From an uncultured Eubacteriales bacterium (lineage in GTDB: Bacteria > Bacillota > Clostridia > Christensenellales > Aristaeellaceae): a DNA stretch of 49,650 bases. Positions 33,677-41,643 of this stretch are shown in pieces. The stretch is taken from positions 1 through 49,650 of the forward strand of contig CACZLE010000011.1 in assembly GCA_902781945.1 (NCBI GenBank), written 5' to 3'. The notes under the pieces are model-generated. The model saw only the letters and a list, made by a program, of their open reading frames with translations. It did not search any database and was not told the origin of the DNA. The translations under genes and the position numbers were made by a program. Position 1 is the stretch's first letter, and each line of letters begins with the position of its first letter.

Positions 33677-35149
33677 ATGAAGATCAACAGCGCTGCCACC
33701 GCCTCCACCCTGACGCTGTGGTGGGAAAGGCCGGAGGATATTCAGGAAAAACCCGCCTATTCCGTCCTGATGGACGGAAACCCCGTGTGGGAAGGGCACC
33801 GCACCCATTGCACCCTGGAAGATTTGCCGCCGGAAACCGGACATACCTTCCAGGTATGGGAAAAAGATCGGCTGCTGGGACAGGCGGAAGCCCGCACCGC
33901 GGCGAAGCGCAAGCGCCTGGACGTGACCGCGGCGGGCGCGCTGGGCGACGGCGTCACCCTGAACACCCAGTCCCTGCAGCGATTGCTGGACGCCTGCGTC
34001 GAAGATGAGGAAGTCTATTTCCCAGCGGGGGTATACCGCACGGGCGCGCTGCGGCTGCACAGCGGCATGGCTATATATCTGGAGGAAAACGCCGTCTTGC
34101 AGGGCACCGAGGACCCGGCGGATTATCTGCCCAAAATAAAAAGCCGCTTTGAGGGCACCGAAATGCTGTGCTATCAAAGCCTGCTGAACCTGGGCGAAAT
34201 GGACCACGCCGCCGGGCCCAACTGCCTGGATATCCTGATCTACGGCAAGGGGACCATCAGCGGCGGCGGGCAGGCCCTGGCCCTGAACATCATCGAGGCC
34301 GAAAAGGAACGGCTGAAGGAATACCTGGCCGCCCTGGGCGAGGGCATCAAGGAATACGAAAACGACCACACCATTCCGGGACGGGCCCGGGGCAGGCTGA
34401 TCAACCTGAGCAACTGCGAAAACGTCCGCATCTCCGGCCTGACGCTGCAAAACGGGGCCAGCTGGAACGTGCATATGCTCTATTCCCGCAATATCGTGAC
34501 CGATCACTGCGTATTTCGCTCCGAGGGCGTGTGGAACGGCGACGGCTGGGACCCGGATTCCAGCGAAAACTGCACGCTGTTCGGCTGCCAGTTCCATACG
34601 GGGGACGACTCCGTGGCCATCAAAAGCGGCAAGAATCCCGAGGGCAACCTGATCAATCGGCCCACCCGGCACATCCGTGTTTTCGATTGCGCCAGCGAAT
34701 ACGGGCTGGGCATCGCCATCGGCAGCGAAATGAGCGGCGGCGTGGAGGATGTGAAGATCTGGGATTGCGACCTGGAGCACTCGCTGTACGGGGTGCAGAT
34801 CAAGGGCACCAAAAAGCGCGGCGGGTATGTGCGCAATGTGACGGTGGACAACTGCGTGCTGCCGCGGTTCCTGATCTGCGCCGTGCTGTACAACGACGAC
34901 GGCGTCGGCGCGCCGGAGCCGCCGGCCTTTGCGGATTGCCTCTGCCGCGGCGTGCGCTTCACCGGCTGGGCGCGGAATTACTGGGAAAAGGAGAACCACC
35001 CGATGCCCATCATCGACCTCTCCGGCTTCCCGGGGTATCCGGCGCAGAACATCGCCTTTACCCGGTGCACAGGGCCCGAAAACGCCGAAATCAAGCTGGC
35101 CCACGTGAAGGATATCCGGATCGATATACAGGAAGCGGGCGCGCTGTAA
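33677..35149 (+). CDS. Second glycoside hydrolase family 28 enzyme with altered active-site histidine
   Basis: The 490-residue protein has an N-terminal fibronectin-type-like segment (about residues 1-75) and a GH28 beta-helix. The aspartates lie in WDPDSSENC (D292, D294) and TGDDSVAIK (D310, D311), and the substrate lysine may lie in QIKGTKKRGG. The GHG motif that carries the active-site histidine is replaced by SEYGLGIAIGSE (Y342). Whether this changes activity or specificity is unknown, but the first GH28 in the operon keeps its histidine. The ATG at 33677 follows AGAGGA and comes 11 bases after the GH115 stop. It probably acts on different galacturonide linkages, for example as an exo-acting enzyme. 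Confidence 0.82.
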   Translation: MKINSAATASTLTLWWERPEDIQEKPAYSVLMDGNPVWEGHRTHCTLEDLPPETGHTFQVWEKDRLLGQAEARTAAKRKRLDVTAAGALGDGVTLNTQSLQRLLDACVEDEEVYFPAGVYRTGALRLHSGMAIYLEENAVLQGTEDPADYLPKIKSRFEGTEMLCYQSLLNLGEMDHAAGPNCLDILIYGKGTISGGGQALALNIIEAEKERLKEYLAALGEGIKEYENDHTIPGRARGRLINLSNCENVRISGLTLQNGASWNVHMLYSRNIVTDHCVFRSEGVWNGDGWDPDSSENCTLFGCQFHTGDDSVAIKSGKNPEGNLINRPTRHIRVFDCASEYGLGIAIGSEMSGGVEDVKIWDCDLEHSLYGVQIKGTKKRGGYVRNVTVDNCVLPRFLICAVLYNDDGVGAPEPPAFADCLCRGVRFTGWARNYWEKENHPMPIIDLSGFPGYPAQNIAFTRCTGPENAEIKLAHVKDIRIDIQEAGAL

Positions 35150-35223
35150 CCGGAAGAAAATGCCGAACCGCTTCTTCTTTCTCCGATTGCTGACGGATCA
35201 CCTTGAAACGCGCGTCATCAATC

Positions 35224-35255
35224 AAAAAAGTCATCTGACAGCAGATGACTTTTTT
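35224..35255. terminator. Bidirectional terminator of the pectin operon
   Basis: AAAAAAGTCATCTG (35224-35237) pairs perfectly with CAGATGACTTTTTT (35242-35255). It has T-tracts on both strands and serves the operon and the converging zinc-ribbon gene. Confidence 0.92.
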
Positions 35256-35278
35256 GTATAGACAGCTTTTGTCATGCA

Positions 35279-35947
35279 TTACTTTCTTGCCAATTGCTTC
35301 ATCTTGGGCACGATGTATTCCTCGATGAAGCCCATCTCCTCCCGCTGGGGATAGAGGCTCATGAAGCGGAAGCCGCTGGGACGGTAGAGATCGATGCGGC
35401 AAGCATGGCGGCGGAATTCGCACCGGCACACATCCTGCCACAGCAGGTGGCATTCCCCCACCAGCATGCGCTGGTTGCCCTCCTGATCGGTGGCGATATT
35501 GTAGGCTTCATAGGGGATGAACCGCGCCAGGCAGCGGATATGGCTGGGGGTGATCCAGGTTTGCACGTGGGCGCCCTTGGCATCCAGCACAAAGTGCATT
35601 TCCTCCCGGCCCTGGAGGCCCAGGATCAGGCAGATCACCGCGCAGCCCGCCAGCAGCACCACAAAGGACAGGGGCAGGATGCCGCTTTGGGAAAACATGG
35701 TGAGAGCGCTGCGCTTATCGGGAGAGAAGATCAATTCCCCCAGGAACATGATGAGCAGCAGGATGATAGCCGTCAGCGCCAGGGTGCGGAAGGCCCCCAG
35801 CACCGTGGGGCTGTCCCCCAGGGGCGTGCGGATATGCCGCCATTTGACCCGGGTGGTCTGGGCGGTGACGTTGATGGGCGTGCCGCAATGCTCGCAGATG
35901 GGCGTGGCGCTGTCCGCCTTGCATTTTTTGCAGTAGTACACGTACAT
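35279..35947 (-). CDS. Zinc-ribbon membrane protein of unknown function
   Basis: The 222-residue protein starts MYVYYCKKCKADSATPICEH, a C-x2-C ... C-x2-C zinc ribbon (CKKC, CEHCG). Two hydrophobic segments follow at about residues 55-75 (TLALTAIILLLIMFLGELIF) and 88-112 (LPLSFVVLLAGCAVICLIL). The rest is a soluble tail with basic and aromatic residues. The start is the ATG at 35947 with a GGGGGAG-like site upstream; an upstream ATG in the same frame lacks one. The promoter lies at 35987-36015. The function is not known; the layout resembles small regulators that sense a membrane or metal signal. Confidence 0.65.
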   Translation of the reverse strand: MYVYYCKKCKADSATPICEHCGTPINVTAQTTRVKWRHIRTPLGDSPTVLGAFRTLALTAIILLLIMFLGELIFSPDKRSALTMFSQSGILPLSFVVLLAGCAVICLILGLQGREEMHFVLDAKGAHVQTWITPSHIRCLARFIPYEAYNIATDQEGNQRMLVGECHLLWQDVCRCEFRRHACRIDLYRPSGFRFMSLYPQREEMGFIEEYIVPKMKQLARK

Positions 35948-35986
35948 TTCCGTCTCCCCCTTTCCCGGATGAATTGCCAGAAGAAT

Positions 35987-36015
35987 ATTATAGCACAAAG
36001 GACGCCGTTTTTCAA
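35987..36015 (-). promoter_or_regulatory. Promoter for the zinc-ribbon membrane gene
   Basis: On the minus strand TTGAAA (36010-36015) and TATAAT (35987-35992) are separated by 17 bases. Confidence 0.75.
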
Positions 36016-36075
36016 AATATAAATATTTGGCAGAATTTGGCGGCCTAAAATCAGCCTCCGCGGATCATGCTATGG

Positions 36076-36213
36076 TTGGACGCAGGAAGGCGATACGTCC
36101 AATCCAGCGACATTGCCTGGGCACGCGGCTTTTCGGCGGAGAGGCGGCGCGGGGCCCGGCCTCGTCTGGAATCGCGCGTTCCAGCCTCAGCAGCTCCGCG
36201 CGCGAGGAGCTGC
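36076..36213 (+). other. Hairpin-rich leader before the DUF1540 gene
   Basis: Three perfect stems occur in about 140 bases: TTGGACG/CGTCCAA (36076-36082 and 36096-36102), CTGGAA/TTCCAG (36166-36171 and 36179-36184) and GCAGCTCC/GGAGCTGC (36190-36197 and 36206-36213). A coding frame runs through here but has no family likeness and no ribosome binding site. A structured 5' leader or small RNA is possible; no known riboswitch consensus is recognised. Confidence 0.4.
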
Positions 36214-36251
36214 CGCGTCCGCCTCATCTTGGACAGGAAGGAATGATCCTC

Positions 36252-36425
36252 ATGAGCCATCCCGAATCCGGACATCAGAGCATCGAATGCAGCGTGGTCA
36301 GCTGCAAATTCCACGACAAGGAAGGCCGCTGCGGCCTGGAGCGCATCCAGGTGGAGCCCACGCCCATGGCCTACACCGGCGAGGCCGCGGACGAGAGCAT
36401 GTGCGGCAGCTACAAGAACCGGTAA
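36252..36425 (+). CDS. DUF1540-domain small cysteine protein
   Basis: The 57-residue protein has the DUF1540 pattern: IECSVVSCKFHDKEGRCGLE, then a late cysteine in SMCGSYKN. The four cysteines probably bind a metal. The domain is common in Firmicutes, including in spore-formers, but its job is unknown. The ATG at 36252 is about ten bases after AGGAAGG; an in-frame ATG at 36243 sits too close to it. A terminator follows directly. Confidence 0.85.
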   Translation: MSHPESGHQSIECSVVSCKFHDKEGRCGLERIQVEPTPMAYTGEAADESMCGSYKNR

Positions 36426-36427
36426 TC

Positions 36428-36454
36428 AAAAAAGGGCCATAACGGCCCTTTTTT
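36428..36454. terminator. Bidirectional terminator after the DUF1540 gene
   Basis: AAAAAAGGGCC (36428-36438) pairs with GGCCCTTTTTT (36444-36454) around ATAAC, giving a T-tract on both strands. Confidence 0.92.
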
Positions 36455-36475
36455 GATTGTCTTATACTATTTGAC

Positions 36476-36612
36476 GTCTAAAGCGTTGAAAGATTCGGGA
36501 TGGATTTTTCGTTCTGGCAAAGCTGAGTGGAGGGAGGCGTAGCAGCGCTACGTTGACCGGAACGAAGCGATGCCAGAGCGGAAAAGACGCCCAAAGATTC
36601 AACGGTTTAGAC
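36476..36612. repeat. 137-nt three-tier nested palindrome
   Basis: The outer stem pairs GTCTAAAGCGTTGAA (36476-36490) with TTCAACGGTTTAGAC (36598-36612), with one mismatch. An inner stem pairs TTTTTC-gt-TCTGGCA (36505-36519) with TGCCAGA-gc-GGAAAA (36571-36585). An apical stem pairs CGTAGC with GCTACG (36538-36543 and 36547-36552). It lies between two genes, 11 bases after the stop of glgP on the minus strand. Its size and layering fit a dispersed intergenic repeat or a structured 3' RNA; a genome search would tell. Confidence 0.6.
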
Positions 36613-36623
36613 GGAGAATAGTA

Positions 36624-39047
36624 TTATTTCAAATGCCAGATCTTCTCGTTGTATTCCTTGATGGTGCGGTCCGAGGAGAAGATGCCGGACTTGGCGGTAT
36701 TGATGATGGCCATGCGCAGCCACTTGTCGCGGTTCATATAGTCGTCGTTCACCCGGCGCTGGGCCATGGAATAGCTGCCGAAATCCTTCATGACGAAGTA
36801 ACGGTCATCGAACATCAGGTCATGATACAGGGCCTGCAGGGCGGTGGGCTGATCGGGAGTCAGGGTGCCGTCGATCATCTGCATCAGGGCGCGGCGGATC
36901 TCGGCGTTCTGCTCGAACACGTTGATGGGGTTATAGTTGCCCTCGCGCTCCATGGCGGCGGCGGTATCCGCGCGCATACCGAAGATGTAGATGTTCTCCA
37001 TGCCCACCTGCTCGCTGATTTCCACGTTGGCGCCGTCCATGGTGCCGATGGTCACAGCGCCGTTCATCATGAACTTCATGTTGCCGGTGCCGCTGGCTTC
37101 CTTGCCGGCGGTGGAGAGCTGCTCGGAAAGCTCTGTGGCGGGCATGATGGCCTCGGCGGCGGAGACGTCGTAATTCTCCACAAAGATGATGCGCAGCATC
37201 TTGCGGGCCCGGGGAGAAGCGTCGATGAGCTTCGAGAGGGCCAGGATGTAGCGGATGATCAGCTTGGCCTTATAATAGCCGGGGCTGGCCTTGGCGGCAA
37301 AGATGAAGCACCGGGGCACCATGGTGTAATTGGGATCATCCATGATGCGGTTGTAGAGCACGTGGATATGCAGGGCGTTGAGCAGCTGGCGCTTGTACTC
37401 ATGCAGGCGCTTGCACTGGGCGTCGAACATGAAGTCCTCTTCCACCCGCATCTCCTGGCGCTGATAGAGCATGTTGTTGAACTGATGCTTGTTGAACTGC
37501 TTGACCTGCTGGAATTTTTCCCTGAATGCCGCGTCGTCCGCGAAGGGCACCAGCTCCTCCAGGCGCTCGGGCTCCTTGTACCACTTGTCGCCGATGGCCT
37601 CGGTGATCAGGTTGCGCAGGTGGGTGTTGCAGGCCATCAGCCAGCGGCGGTGGGTGATGCCGTTGGTGATGTAGGTGAACTTCTCCGGCATCAGGGTGTA
37701 ATAATCGTGGAAGGTGACATTCTTGAGGATGTCGCCGTGGAGCTTGCTGACGCCGTTGACGGCGTAGCTCATGGCCACGCACAGGTTGGCCATATGCACC
37801 TGGTCATAGGCCAGGATGGCCATATGGGCGATGCGGTCCCAATCGCCGGGGAAGGCGTTCCACAGCCGGTCGCACAGGCGGCGGTTCATCTCCTCCAGGA
37901 TCATGTAGATGCGGGGCAGCTGCTCCCGCACCATCTGCTGGGGCCACTTTTCCAGGGCCTCGCTCATGACGGTGTGGTTGGTGTAGGCCACGGTCTTGGT
38001 GACGATGGATTGGGCCTCGTCCCAGCCCAGGCCCTCCTGATCCATCAGGATGCGCATGAGCTCGGGAATGGCCAGGCCGGGATGGGTGTCGTTGATCTGC
38101 ACGGTGATCTTCTCCGGCAGCAGGTTGAACCGGGTGCCGAAGCGCCGCTTGAAGTCCTTGATGGCGTACTGCAGGGTGGCGCTGGTGAAGAAGTAGTGCT
38201 GGATTAGGCGCAGGCGCTTGCCCTCGGCATGGTTGTCCTCGGGATAGAGCACCTTGCAGATGATGTTGGCCAGGTCGCGCTCCAGGGCCTTGTCGTAATC
38301 GCCGCTGGAGAAGGCGCGGAAGTCCAGTTCCTCCCGGGGGCTGCGGGCGCGCCACATGCGCAGGGTATTGACGGTGTTGCAGTCGTAACCGGCGATGGGC
38401 ATATCGTAGGGCACGGCCAGCACCTTATGGGCGTCGCGCACCTCAAAATTGGTGCGGCCATCCACCTCATAGGATTCCACGTGGCCGCCGAAATGCACTT
38501 CCATGGTGTCATCGGGGGCGGGCACTTCCCAGGCGTTGCCGTTTTCCAGCCAGTTATCGGGCATTTCCACCTGCTGACCGTCCACGATGCGCTGACGGAA
38601 CAGGCCGTATTCGTAGCGGATGGTGCAGCCCATGGCGGGCATATCCAGGGAGGCCAGGCTGTCCATGAAGCAGGCGGCCAGGCGGCCCAGGCCGCCGTTG
38701 CCCAGACCGGGTTCCGGTTCCTCGCGGAAGATGCGGCGCCAGCTGATGCCCAGCTCCAGCAGGGCTTCGCGCACGTTTTCCATGCTGCACAGGTTGACCG
38801 CGTTGCAGTGCAGGCTGCGGCCCATCAGGAATTCCACGGAAAGATAATAAAGACGCTTGCCCATATAGGTCTTATCCTGCTCGCGGGCGGCCACCCACTT
38901 CTGCATGATCTGATCGCGGATGGTGGAGGCCACGGCCTGATAGATCTGCTGATCGGTGGCGTCGGCCAGGGTGCGTCCGCTGTATCGCTGAATTTTTCCC
39001 AGGATCGACTGCTTGATCGATTCCTTATCAAAAGACGTAGTCGGCAT
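36624..39047 (-). CDS. glgP: Glycogen/maltodextrin phosphorylase
   Basis: The enzyme releases glucose 1-phosphate from storage alpha-glucan, with pyridoxal phosphate as cofactor. The 807-residue protein has the family's full length. Landmarks are EPEPGLGNGGLGRLAACFMD near residue 105, INDTHPGLAIPELMRIL near 320, GITHRRWL near 460 and the cofactor site EASGTGNMKFMMNGA near 640-655, whose lysine forms the Schiff base. The start is the ATG at 39047, eight bases after GGAGG; a longer frame on the same strand overlaps the promoter. Its promoter lies at 39091-39119. No other glycogen genes are adjacent. Confidence 0.95.
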   Translation of the reverse strand: MPTTSFDKESIKQSILGKIQRYSGRTLADATDQQIYQAVASTIRDQIMQKWVAAREQDKTYMGKRLYYLSVEFLMGRSLHCNAVNLCSMENVREALLELGISWRRIFREEPEPGLGNGGLGRLAACFMDSLASLDMPAMGCTIRYEYGLFRQRIVDGQQVEMPDNWLENGNAWEVPAPDDTMEVHFGGHVESYEVDGRTNFEVRDAHKVLAVPYDMPIAGYDCNTVNTLRMWRARSPREELDFRAFSSGDYDKALERDLANIICKVLYPEDNHAEGKRLRLIQHYFFTSATLQYAIKDFKRRFGTRFNLLPEKITVQINDTHPGLAIPELMRILMDQEGLGWDEAQSIVTKTVAYTNHTVMSEALEKWPQQMVREQLPRIYMILEEMNRRLCDRLWNAFPGDWDRIAHMAILAYDQVHMANLCVAMSYAVNGVSKLHGDILKNVTFHDYYTLMPEKFTYITNGITHRRWLMACNTHLRNLITEAIGDKWYKEPERLEELVPFADDAAFREKFQQVKQFNKHQFNNMLYQRQEMRVEEDFMFDAQCKRLHEYKRQLLNALHIHVLYNRIMDDPNYTMVPRCFIFAAKASPGYYKAKLIIRYILALSKLIDASPRARKMLRIIFVENYDVSAAEAIMPATELSEQLSTAGKEASGTGNMKFMMNGAVTIGTMDGANVEISEQVGMENIYIFGMRADTAAAMEREGNYNPINVFEQNAEIRRALMQMIDGTLTPDQPTALQALYHDLMFDDRYFVMKDFGSYSMAQRRVNDDYMNRDKWLRMAIINTAKSGIFSSDRTIKEYNEKIWHLK

Positions 39048-39090
39048 AAAATTCCTCCAAAAAGGTAGTGGTTGCAAACAGCCAGCGGAT

Positions 39091-39119
39091 ATTATACCAC
39101 AATCATCCTGCAAATACAA
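39091..39119 (-). promoter_or_regulatory. Promoter for glycogen phosphorylase
   Basis: On the minus strand TTGTAT (39114-39119) and TATAAT (39091-39096) are separated by 17 bases. Confidence 0.7.
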
Positions 39120-39183
39120 ATGTTTTATCCGGCTTATATGCAGGAAGGTTCGGATCATATGCGGATTTTTTCAGGGATCGCGG

Positions 39184-39213
39184 TTGCGGCGGAGCGGCAG
39201 GCTGTGGTATACT
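39184..39213 (+). promoter_or_regulatory. Promoter for the CotH-family gene
   Basis: TTGCGG (39184-39189) and TATACT (39208-39213) are separated by 18 bases, just before the gene and divergent from glgP. Confidence 0.55.
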
Positions 39214-39240
39214 GATTGCATAAAGCGACGGAGGACTTCC

Positions 39241-40935
39241 ATGCGAAAGCATTTTATTCATTTGATTTTGCTGACTGTATTCCTGCTTCTCCCCCTGTGC
39301 GCCCAGGCGAAGGAGATCAACCGGCTCTACGTGTGGGACGGCGCCACGGCCCTGCCCGCCGACGGCAGCCTGCCTGCCGGGGCCATCCAATGGTATACCC
39401 GCAGCGGCGTGCGCTATCTTTTTTTGCCTTCCGGCATGGACGCCGCCAATCTGCACGTGCATTTTACCGGGGCGGACAGCTTCACCGCGGGCGATCAGCT
39501 GGTGGGCAACGACGCCATTACCGACGTTTTTGTGCCCGGGGAGACCGTGACCATCACAAACGGCAACAACAGCTATAAGGTGTGCGTGCTGCAATCGCAG
39601 AACGCGGCCAGCGTGTATCTCAAGACCCAGTCCGGCAGCATTGAAAAGATCAGCGAGAGCAAGCGGAGCCATGAGGCGGGCTCGGTGCTGATCGCGGACG
39701 AAAACGGCCAGACCAACTTCCGCAACGATTTTGAGTACATCCGGGTGCGGGGCAACTATTCCTTCTACCCTTACAAAAAATCCTTCCATATCAGGCTGAA
39801 CGACGGCGCGTCCATATTGGGCATGCCCTCCGCCAAGACCTGGCTGCTGATCGCCAGCTACGCAGACAACAGCATGCTGCGCAATCCCCTGACCTTCGAT
39901 CTGGCCGCCGCCGCGGGCATGAACTACACCAGCGAATACCGGTTTGCCGACGTTTATGTGAACACCATCTATTACGGCACCTATATCCTGTGCGAAAAGG
40001 TGCAGGTGAACAAGAACCGGGTGGCGGTGGAGGATCTGGAAAAGGCCACGGAAAAGCTGAACGAAAAGGATCTGAGCAGCTACAAGCGCCTGGGCACCAA
40101 CGCCTATCAGCGCAACACCAGCAAGCATTACGATATTCCGAACAATCCCGCGGATGTGACCGGCGGGTATCTGCTGCAATTGGAGCTCAAGGACCGCTAT
40201 ACCTCCTCTGCCAGCGGGTTCGTCACCAGCCATGGCCAGGCCATCGTGATGAAATCGCCGGAATACGTCAGCAAGGCCCAGCTGGACTATATCAAGGGCG
40301 TGGTGCAATCCTTTGAAAACGCCGTGTGGGCGGAGGACGGCATCGATCCGGAAACGGGCAGGCATTACAGCGAGATCGCCGACATGAGCTCCCTGGTGGG
40401 CAAATACCTGGTGGAAGAGATCACCAAGAACGTGGATGGCAACAAGTCCAGCTTCTATATCTATAAATACAGCGACAGCGTGAGCGACAAGCTGTATTTC
40501 GGCCCGGTGTGGGATTACGATATCGCCTACGGCAACTACACCGCCAGCTATTATAAGGAGCGCCATCTGCAAAGCGGCGAGGGCCTGATGACGGCCATCG
40601 ACGATTATGAACGCTTCTATTGGTATCCGCAATTGTACAAGCACGCGGACTTTGTGGAGGTGGTGAAGGAAGCCTACCGGGAGCGCTTCCGTCCCTGCCT
40701 GCTGGTGATACTGGGTCTGGCCGAGCCGGGCGAGGACCTGGGCAACCTGATGTCCCTCTCGGATTACGCTCAGCTGCTCTCCCCCGCCGCGGCCCTCAAC
40801 TTTACCCGCTGGCACACCTTCAACGCCAGCGAATTCCCGGTCAGGACCGGCGCGGATTTTGAGGAAAACATCGCGTATTTACGGGATTTTTTGACGGATC
40901 GGCTCAACTATCTGGACGCTCTTTGGCTGGAGTAA
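39241..40935 (+). CDS. Secreted CotH-family protein kinase-like protein
   Basis: The 564-residue protein has a signal peptide at residues 1-24 (MRKHFIHLILLTVFLLLPLC, then AQA) and the CotH domain from about residue 160: RVRGNYSFYPYKKSFHIRL, SYADNSMLRNPLTFDLA and VYVNTIYYGTYILCEKV. Late motifs EEITKNVDGNKSSFYIYK and FGPVWDYDIAYGN carry the Asp residues that bind metal in CotH kinases. CotH proteins phosphorylate spore-coat or surface proteins, or act in cell-surface assembly. GGAGG precedes the ATG at 39241. No partner coat gene is nearby, so the target is unknown. It is the only protein in the window with a clear signal peptide. Confidence 0.85.
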   Translation: MRKHFIHLILLTVFLLLPLCAQAKEINRLYVWDGATALPADGSLPAGAIQWYTRSGVRYLFLPSGMDAANLHVHFTGADSFTAGDQLVGNDAITDVFVPGETVTITNGNNSYKVCVLQSQNAASVYLKTQSGSIEKISESKRSHEAGSVLIADENGQTNFRNDFEYIRVRGNYSFYPYKKSFHIRLNDGASILGMPSAKTWLLIASYADNSMLRNPLTFDLAAAAGMNYTSEYRFADVYVNTIYYGTYILCEKVQVNKNRVAVEDLEKATEKLNEKDLSSYKRLGTNAYQRNTSKHYDIPNNPADVTGGYLLQLELKDRYTSSASGFVTSHGQAIVMKSPEYVSKAQLDYIKGVVQSFENAVWAEDGIDPETGRHYSEIADMSSLVGKYLVEEITKNVDGNKSSFYIYKYSDSVSDKLYFGPVWDYDIAYGNYTASYYKERHLQSGEGLMTAIDDYERFYWYPQLYKHADFVEVVKEAYRERFRPCLLVILGLAEPGEDLGNLMSLSDYAQLLSPAAALNFTRWHTFNASEFPVRTGADFEENIAYLRDFLTDRLNYLDALWLE

Positions 40936-40948
40936 CGGAGGAGAAAGC

Positions 40949-41293
40949 ATGGCAAAGTATGAAGATCATCTGACCTGCAGCTTCACAGAGGCCGCGGCCT
41001 GGCTGCATCAGCATATTCTGAACAGCAGCGTCAGCGCCAATCTGGAAGAAGAAAGCGCATGGCAGCAGAGCGGCGTCCAATGCGTGACCCGCGTGTACGA
41101 GCGTTACAGCTGGCTGGGCGGCAACCGTCTGAGCCTGACGCTGACCCTCTTTGGGCGGGACGGCGATATCTGCCTCTCCGCCATCACTGCAGGCGGCAGC
41201 CAAGCCCTGTTTTTCAAGATCAATACCTTTGGTGAAAGCGCATTCTTGGATGTTCTGATCCGGGGTGCAGAGCAGCTGAAACAAAATAATTAA
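40949..41293 (+). CDS. Small DUF6054-like protein
   Basis: The 114-residue protein runs from MAKYEDHLTCSFTEAAAWLH to a C-terminal helix (LDVLIRGAEQLKQ). It has a central beta-rich part with LSLTLTLFGRDGDICLSAIT. It looks like the DUF6054 family of small Firmicutes proteins; that name is by recollection. GGAGG precedes the ATG, 13 bases after the CotH stop, so the two may be one transcript. No signal peptide or membrane segment is visible. Confidence 0.6.
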   Translation: MAKYEDHLTCSFTEAAAWLHQHILNSSVSANLEEESAWQQSGVQCVTRVYERYSWLGGNRLSLTLTLFGRDGDICLSAITAGGSQALFFKINTFGESAFLDVLIRGAEQLKQNN

Positions 41294-41312
41294 ATTTTTT
41301 CAAAAAAAGGGC

Positions 41313-41341
41313 TTGCATTTTTCGCCGAACTGCGTTATACT
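41313..41341 (+). promoter_or_regulatory. Promoter for tRNA-Arg
   Basis: TTGCAT (41313-41318) and TATACT (41336-41341) are separated by 17 bases. The tRNA starts 28 bases downstream. Confidence 0.75.
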
Positions 41342-41368
41342 ATATAAGCTGTTTGAGCGACAGCAAGT

Positions 41369-41445
41369 GCGCCCCTAGCTCAGCTGGATAGAGTGTTTGA
41401 CTACGAATCAAAAGGTCGTGGGTTCGAATCCCGCGGGGCGCGCCA
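41369..41445 (+). tRNA. tRNA-Arg (anticodon ACG), CCA encoded
   Basis: The acceptor stem pairs GCGCCCC (41369-41375) with GGGGCGC (41435-41441). The anticodon stem TTTGA/TCAAA encloses CTACGAA with ACG at 41403-41405. The T-arm GTTCGAATCCC and a genomically encoded CCA (41443-41445) complete it. Its 3' end is duplicated twice in the next 300 bases. Confidence 0.97.
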
Positions 41446-41481
41446 AATGAAAAACTCCCCTTCATGGGGAGTTTTTCATTT
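41445..41481 (+). terminator. Terminator after tRNA-Arg
   Basis: AAATGAAAAACTCCCC (41445-41460) pairs perfectly with GGGGAGTTTTTCATTT (41466-41481). The T-rich right arm gives a rho-independent signal. Confidence 0.85.
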
Positions 41482-41493
41482 GCATGTGAACAA

Positions 41494-41592
41494 GGGATTC
41501 GAACAGAGCGGTAGTGAATGAGGCTCCGGTGGAGCCTCAGAGCCGCGAACGGCTTTTTCCGCAGAAAAAGTCGAATCCCGCGGGGCGCGCCA
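41494..41592 (+). repeat. tRNA-3'-end cassette, copy A (cloverleaf-like)
   Basis: The unit opens with GGGATTCGAAC (41494-41504), the exact reverse complement of the tRNA-Arg T-arm. It closes with 22 bases identical to the tRNA 3' end including CCA (41571-41592). GGGATTCGA and TCGAATCCC (41571-41579) can pair as a 9-bp closing stem around three hairpins: GAGGCTCC/GGAGCCTC (41520-41538), AGCCG/CGGCT (41541-41554) and CTTTTTC/GAAAAAG (41553-41570). The last two overlap by two bases. A terminator follows. Confidence 0.75.
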
Positions 41593-41630
41593 AAAAGGAA
41601 AGCCATCCCTTGTGGATGGTTTTCCTTTTT
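41592..41630 (+). terminator. Terminator after cassette copy A
   Basis: AAAAAGGAAA-gCCATCC (41592-41608) pairs with GGATGG-TTTTCCTTTTT (41614-41630). It sits directly behind the cassette's CCA, as the first terminator sits behind the tRNA's CCA. Confidence 0.75.
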
Positions 41631-41643
41631 CTTGCACCAAAGC

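Noticed and set aside
36570..38207. A 545-codon plus-strand frame opposite glgP
   Set aside because: The minus strand encodes unmistakable glycogen phosphorylase; the other frame has no motif.
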